From Neckera pumila (Eukaryota > Streptophyta > Bryopsida > Hypnales > Neckeraceae): DNA of 64,000 bases. This document shows, piece after piece, positions 58,712-64,000 of this stretch (position 1 is its first letter; the number at the start of each line of letters is the position of its first letter). The notes below the pieces were generated by a model. It did not search any database and was not told the DNA's origin. It saw only the letters and a list, made by a program, of their open reading frames with translations. The translations under genes were made by a program, and so were the position numbers. Location of the stretch: NCBI GenBank assembly GCA_963969595.1, contig OZ018414.1:22551660-22615659 (forward strand), read 5' to 3'.

Positions 58712-59659
58712 ATGTCAAATCTGACTTTCACATAGGATACTTATAACAAATGCTAGGGTCCTTTTGCTTGGAGAGGAAGTGGGAGCCCCCATCATAGCAA
58801 CTTACTAGCTAGTCAACAACTCTCTTGCAACTTTCCATTCATCCAATGGCACTAGCCTTGCAACTTCTCAACTAGTCAATGATTCTTTGTAAATCATAAC
58901 TAAGCTCACTCCTATAAGGAACCATTATCCCTCTTCCAAGGGAGAATGATTTAGACTGGTTAACAATGTTATTTATGAGATTAATGCAAAGTTTGTTTAC
59001 CATACTATTGTTTACCAATGAGGTAGGGGACCCTTCTATATCCCCTGAAAGGGGCCCTCTATAACAATGTTTTTTATTAGGCAATTTGTCCAATTGCCTC
59101 CCCCAAAAGTGGGTAGCTTCAAACCTATGGGGAAAAAAAAGTGGATAAATGTGTTTAAGAACATTAGATTGTAATCATGGCCGTGCGCACTGTTGACACA
59201 ATGTTTCCAAAACCTCATTTTATTTATTGTATAGAGCCAACACATACAAAATTACTTACTCAAAATTGACCACCTTTAATTTGAGCTACCACAAATGAAG
59301 GAGCTAGAAAATTTAGAACCTTCTTGAAAGAAAGGCTACATAATTGTTGTTCTAAAACCAAAAAAAAAGCATTGCCTCATAATGAACAAAATTGTTTTCA
59401 ATGACTCCTCATCTAGTTTCAATCTTTGCATTATTGGACAAGTCCCTCTAGAAGCATCTAGAGAAGCATAATACCTTTTCAACATAGGAAGGACTATTGT
59501 GTGGTTATACAATGTTATGAATATGGAGTGATGAACCTTTGGTTCTTATAGCAACAACATTGTCAGACATAATAACAATCCAACAAGCAAATGGCCAGGG
59601 CATGGCTCTCTTATTTACTGCATTGTTCCCTTGCCAACATAATAGGGGAATCAAAGCTT
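58712..59659. other. copy 2-specific non-coding DNA
   Basis: No supported gene. This and the following retroposon have no counterpart in copy 1, where the flanks (AATCTGACTTTCA and AATTCAATATAAT) are adjacent near 23.69 kb. Confidence 0.45.
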
Positions 59660-59669
59660 GCCAAACTTT

Positions 59670-59966
59670 TTTTATTTTTTATTTTTTTTGAACAAATGGG
59701 CAAAACCCGTTGCATTAAAAAAAAATAGCCAAGCTGTGAGGCTAGAAAAATGAAGAGAAAATGAGCAAAAAGGACCATAGAAAACAAAGAAACCTAAGAA
59801 TCCTAGAAAAAACTACAGCCGAGAAGGCCACATCCTTGCCACTTGATAATGCCACCCTCCCTCAATGCTAAGAACTTGGAACAGAGCCAAATATTATCAA
59901 ATTTGAGCCATATAGAAGCCGCTTGGTGAGATTTGAGTCTTGCAATCATATGGCTTTAAGTAATTC
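59670..59966 (-). mobile_element. 5'-truncated LINE-like retroposon
   Basis: On the minus strand it ends CAACGGGTTTTGCCCATTTG followed by a TTC and an A-rich tail, a well-known plant LINE 3' terminus. It is bordered by a 10-bp duplication GCCAAACTTT (59660-59669 and 59967-59976), with the tail abutting the left copy as expected for target-primed reverse transcription. Only about 300 bp remain, and no ORF survives. Confidence 0.8.
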
Positions 59967-60135
59967 GCCAAACTTTGGATGCCAAACTGATGTGGCCACT
60001 TAAGGCTTTGTTTTGGAGCTATTTTAGTCGGGAGTCATTCATTTGGTCAAAACCTTCAATTGCGGAACTACGGAGACACAAAAGCACAATAGAAGCCCGT
60101 AAAGAGTGATCCTTTAATTACTTACATTCAATTTA

Positions 60136-60183
60136 AAAGAGGGGAAGGAGTGGGGAAGGAGTGGGGAAGGAGTGGGGAAGGAG
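60136..60183. repeat. 11-bp minisatellite (GGGGAAGGAGT)4
   Basis: Four near-perfect head-to-tail copies of GGGGAAGGAGT. Confidence 0.9.
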
Positions 60184-62340
60184 TGCTCCAAAATTTGCAA
60201 ATATTCAAGGTCCAGTGAGGGCCCGCTAGCTTCATGTAGGCTTCTTCCTACCATGCCCAAGCTATTCCATCTTGGTCACGCTAATAGTGGAATTTGTAGG
60301 GTCCCATTGGTAGTGAATAAACGACGAACTTTCAAAGTGCTGAAAATAGGTGTACCTAAAAACAATCATAGAGTCATATGAATAGTGGGAGTATATTTTA
60401 GGCAAGAATATCCAATGTGTGATTTTAAAAAACATGCAATTTTAGGTGTAATTACCTTAGTTGTATGACAGCCTAATGCGGAAGTGTAGCCTAAGAGAAT
60501 CTAGAATCCTGTACTCAATACCAATGGGACCCTACAAAAAAATTCAATATAATAGTGAAAACCATGCTGAATCATGACAAATTGCTTAACTGTGCAATTT
60601 AAGGTGTAGTTACCTTATAAGTGCGACCTTCCGTCCTCCCCATATTCTTTTTGATGTTCAGTGCCGTTGCTCTTATCGGAAAGACAGTGAAACTGAAAGC
60701 CTACCTCACTGAATGATGAGATTCAACTTTTCCATACTTTCTCTGTACACTACTTCCAGATTTTATATTCTCTCAAACATCAAACAGAGTTTTTACATGA
60801 ATCTTACTTACTTCGGCGTGAAGTCTGTGCATTGTGCATGTTGCGTGCACTCGGACAACCTCCGCGAGATTGTCGAATAGTTTATTCCATCAAATCACTT
60901 GATTGCCCGCTTGGCCAAAAGCCTTTGTTTATGACAAACAATACGAAGTCAACTCCAGAGGCCAGCCATTCAGTTTTGGTCGGTGGTGGTGGACAATTAG
61001 AGCATCGCCACCAGTTGCTCCCCATTCCAAGAAGTGGCGAGGCACTTCCGACCTCCTGAGATGTGGTGGTGCACTCAAGACCTAATGATCTTCCACACCA
61101 ATCACCCTTTAAAGTCCTCACTAAAGTTCTTCCCCTTCTTCTCACACTTCTCACTAGCCTCTATGTCTACTACTAAGAGCATGGCCACCAACACATGCTG
61201 GAGGTGGCCTCAAATCTCCTACTGGGCCCTTGTAGTTTTCTTTCTTCCCATTGTCATTCTTGCAACATCCACTTTAAGAGCGGCCACTTGAAAAATGCAC
61301 CTGGCCACTCAACAATAGCAAGCCCTCTCGAGTGACGCAAGACTGCAAATTGTGGAGGTTCTTGTTGCTAGACCTTGCTGCCTGGTTGTTTCGGGAGCAA
61401 CATGGTCGCAATAATTGGTGCAAGAGCCGCTCAAGCAAACATGTGGTCTCAAATGTGGCTCAGAGGTGGGTCACAAGCTTCCAAGTGCGAGGGATGGGTG
61501 GGGTCTACCACCCACCCACCCACCAGCCTTCATCGTGTCATAAAACCGCTTAATCTAATGTGGTATAAAACTGACCCCTACAAAGGTCCTTCATTGCCGA
61601 GCAAATGTGGGAGTGACAAGAAGAGCGGCACAGCTTCTACTGTAATGGCTGCTAGTGGCAATGCTCTCATTAATATTGACAACTTGATCGCCTACTCTAT
61701 TGCCAAATATTTGGATGAAAGTTGCCAATACCTTCTTTGAGAATACCACCAATGGTGATGGTAGCAATGGCTGCTCACTTTTAAAAAAATTAGAAGGATT
61801 TGACTACTTCATCAATTTTTTTTACCACTTTAAATTTTTAGTGATAATCCTAGAAGTACACCACAGGTACTAAATGCCCTTGAATGGATGACAAAGAATC
61901 CTTCTACGTACAATAGAAGTGCAGATCTTCATCCTTGGAATTTTATGTGATTTATGCAAGGAGAGGTCTTGCACAAGAGTTTGGCCTCTAGTGAATCCTC
62001 TTTGAGTTTTTTAAGCAAATGATTAGTATCTAATTAAAAAGGATGATTCTACAGTCAGTAAGCAGCCCTTCCTTCTGGAGTTAACCTTGAAACACTTTGA
62101 CATCCATATTTTGGACGATGAACAGATGGCTTCAAGGCATTGTTTTGTCCAACTAACTTCTCATTCATTCAATGTAATACTTGAATTTAAAAAAGACAAC
62201 CTTCCTTAATTACCAAATTCTTGAAATTCTAGTAAATGATCTTTTTTACAAAGATACAAACAAAAATCCAGAAAATCCAGAAAAGGATTGAGACGTTTAG
62301 GGGTTAATCCCTAACTGCTCCAACATTTGAAAAGTGGACA
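60184..62340. other. non-coding remainder of copy 2
   Basis: From about 60.54 kb it aligns with 23.69-27.3 kb of copy 1 and supplies the empty sites for the copy 1 transposons. A 121-codon open stretch at 61375-61740 lacks a counterpart of equal length in copy 1 and is not recognised. Confidence 0.45.
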
Positions 62341-62676
62341 ATGTATACTAGAGTCAAATGCACAAACGATGACCGCCTTTCATTCATCCAATTTCCAAGG
62401 AGAATAATTTCTGATCGAGTTGTGAACCAAGTTGCAAACCATTCCAAAGTAGGTGGACGGCTCAACACAGCCCAAGCAATTGATTTAATGAAAAACTGTA
62501 GAAGTGAAGTACTGCATATCAATAAACATTTGCTAAAAAGATTGCAAGCCCGGAGCAATGACAAAGAACAGTTTATGCAATCTTATCTCGGAGACTCACA
62601 ATCGCATTATAACTTACAACTCATTCCGAGCAACAACAATAGAAGCACATTCTCACCAACAATCATCCACCAGTAA
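62341..62676 (+). CDS. unknown ORF, intact form of the copy 1 fragment at 32.4 kb
   Basis: A 111-codon open frame (MYTRVKCTNDDRLSFIQFPR, later LMKNCRSEVLHINKHLLKRL) begins in duplicated DNA at a point where copy 1 carries the pogo transposon. It may be a former exon; the flanks have no clear splice sites, and the protein is not recognised. Confidence 0.3.
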   Translation: MYTRVKCTNDDRLSFIQFPRRIISDRVVNQVANHSKVGGRLNTAQAIDLMKNCRSEVLHINKHLLKRLQARSNDKEQFMQSYLGDSQSHYNLQLIPSNNNRSTFSPTIIHQ

Positions 62677-64000
62677 ACCTTTATAACTTCATACCTTTTG
62701 TAATTGAAATCCAAATAAGTCATTCTATGGTGCGTTGGAATCCTCTTTGATTTGCTAGCAAGAATTTTTTTAAATGCAACCATTCTAACAATTGAAACCA
62801 TGTTTACATGTAAGGTAACTACACTTCAAACCAACATCTTTCTAAAACTGATGGTTACATATTCTTGCCTAAACTATACTCATTCCCACTAGTCATGAGA
62901 GTCCAGTGTCAGTTGATTTTTATAAATACCTAGTTCTAACTTTTTAAAAATTCACAATTTATTTGTAGAGTGTCCAAATCATGCATACAAAAGGAATCTA
63001 GAATTCCCTTTAGACTATCAACAAGAGTGTGTGGAGGGGGACTGAAGGGCAGTTCTATGTGGAAATTGGTGTGGATGCTGCAGATATCTGTTGGAATATG
63101 AATTGGGCATATTTGAATAAGTTAGCATCTTCTTGGAAAAAGTGAACCACCTTCTTCTCAGCCTGAAAAATTCAAGGTAAGAGCACCTAAAGGTGCTAGA
63201 ATAAAGGTTTGAGCATGGTTTTCACATTATTAAGTTTTAAAGTTTCTGTTGGATTTTGTTGGCAATTAAAAGGGGATTTTTAATTTTTGGAACCCATTTT
63301 GGGAGTCAATGTAGATTAACAATCAACTTTAAAATTATTGAAAATAGACATGTCCAGCCGTTGATTCTCTTTACTAGAGGTTGTACATTTTAGACAATAA
63401 AATACAATGGACAGTTTGGTAATTAACTTAGTTACAATTAGGTGGTGCTATTGAAAATAAAATTATCCCTTTTTCATGTCCACCCATATTTCTTTTATGA
63501 ACAATTTTTTTTCCAAAAATAACAAAAAATGATTTAACCTTTGAGATCCTATGGTCTCTTTGGGGAACAAATGAAAGTTCAAATAGGTTTCTATGGTTTC
63601 AATTTTTGGGTGGTTTTTTGGGAAAACTCTTTATTAAAATAGAATAATACATTTGTTTATTTACTTATTGGGAATATTATTTGTATTTCAATTGGTTCTC
63701 AAAAACAAAAGTTATGCCATCTTAAGCAAAATTTGAACTTGTTGGATAGCTAGCAAAGAAACCTACAAAAAAATGAAATAAAAAATTTAAAAATGTATTT
63801 CTCATAGATTGAATTTTGGTCTACATAGAAAGCTTTAGTTAGTTCCATTTGGATAAGTGGTAAGAAAGCTTTGGAGCATCTTGTTTTGCAGGCAATCAAA
63901 GCATCTTCTTTACAATTTAACATATTAGATTTGTTTTTGAGCACAATTTTCACATTTTTTCAAAAAAGAGGTTCTACAAGCTTAATTTTGATTAGTAGAC
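62677..64000. other. non-coding end of copy 2
   Basis: Collinear with 32.66-34.33 kb of copy 1 apart from small indels. It contains another copy of the dispersed phrase GCAATCAAAGCATCTTCTT near 63.89 kb. No gene seen. Confidence 0.5.

Larger units (their letters stand above)
49777..64000. repeat. segmental duplication, copy 2 (runs off the window)
   Basis: Collinear with 14.585-34.33 kb. Alignment is continuous through the gene and then interrupted by copy-specific insertions. The last bases (GAGGTTCTACAAGCTTAA) still match 34.31 kb, so the duplication continues beyond the window. Confidence 0.9.

Overview
The window looks like nuclear DNA from a land plant or close relative. It is AT-rich, its genes have introns, it carries degenerate CCCTAAA (Arabidopsis-type telomere) tracts, and it holds many plant-type transposons: CACTA, PIF/Harbinger-like and TA-flanked MITEs, a pogo/Tigger element, and a 5-bp-TSD TG...CA element. 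The only well-preserved host gene encodes a VWA/Cache, alpha2delta-like membrane protein. To my knowledge that gene type is more typical of non-seed plants and algae than of flowering plants. The species cannot be fixed from the sequence.

The backbone is a segmental duplication in direct orientation. Copy 1 (about 14.6-34.3 kb) and copy 2 (about 49.8 kb to past the window end) each carry the VWA/Cache gene on the minus strand, followed by the same downstream landscape. Copy 1 of the gene (nine exons, 14690-20467, 621 codons plus stop) stays open and in phase at every inferred junction. Copy 2 (49882-57457) keeps all nine exons, but exon 2 has small indels that shift the frame and put a TGA at the donor. 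Two more scraps of the last exon (about 12.64-12.73 kb and 49.61-49.71 kb) show that the family once had more members.

The two copies act as empty-site controls for each other. Against that comparison, insertions with terminal inverted repeats can be read to the base: TAA-flanked (23750-24156), TA-flanked (24256-24358), a TTA-flanked tandem pair (24897-25873), a 5.1-kb pogo-type transposon with a 740-codon transposase ORF (27302-32403), and several in copy 2 (51202-51931, 53651-54585, 58267-58711, and a retroposon at 59670-59966).

The left flank (0-14 kb) holds tandem repeats at 2.3-3.3 kb, a decayed minus-strand ORF cluster (3.4-4.4 kb), a 1951-bp CACTA element (7380-9330), and two candidate exons of unknown genes. 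The spacer between the duplicates (35.4-49.7 kb) holds about 5 kb of a ~347-bp satellite whose units meet at a palindrome (one unit hit by a 256-bp MITE), a broken transposase-like gene split by a GC-rich 3357-bp TG...CA element that carries its own ~550-codon ORF, and several MITEs with homopolymer cores.

Most promising for novelty are the 3357-bp GC-rich element (a giant solo LTR with an internal gene, or an LTR-less retroelement), the palindrome-jointed satellite, and the VWA/Cache pair with its altered MIDAS motif and possible gene conversion.
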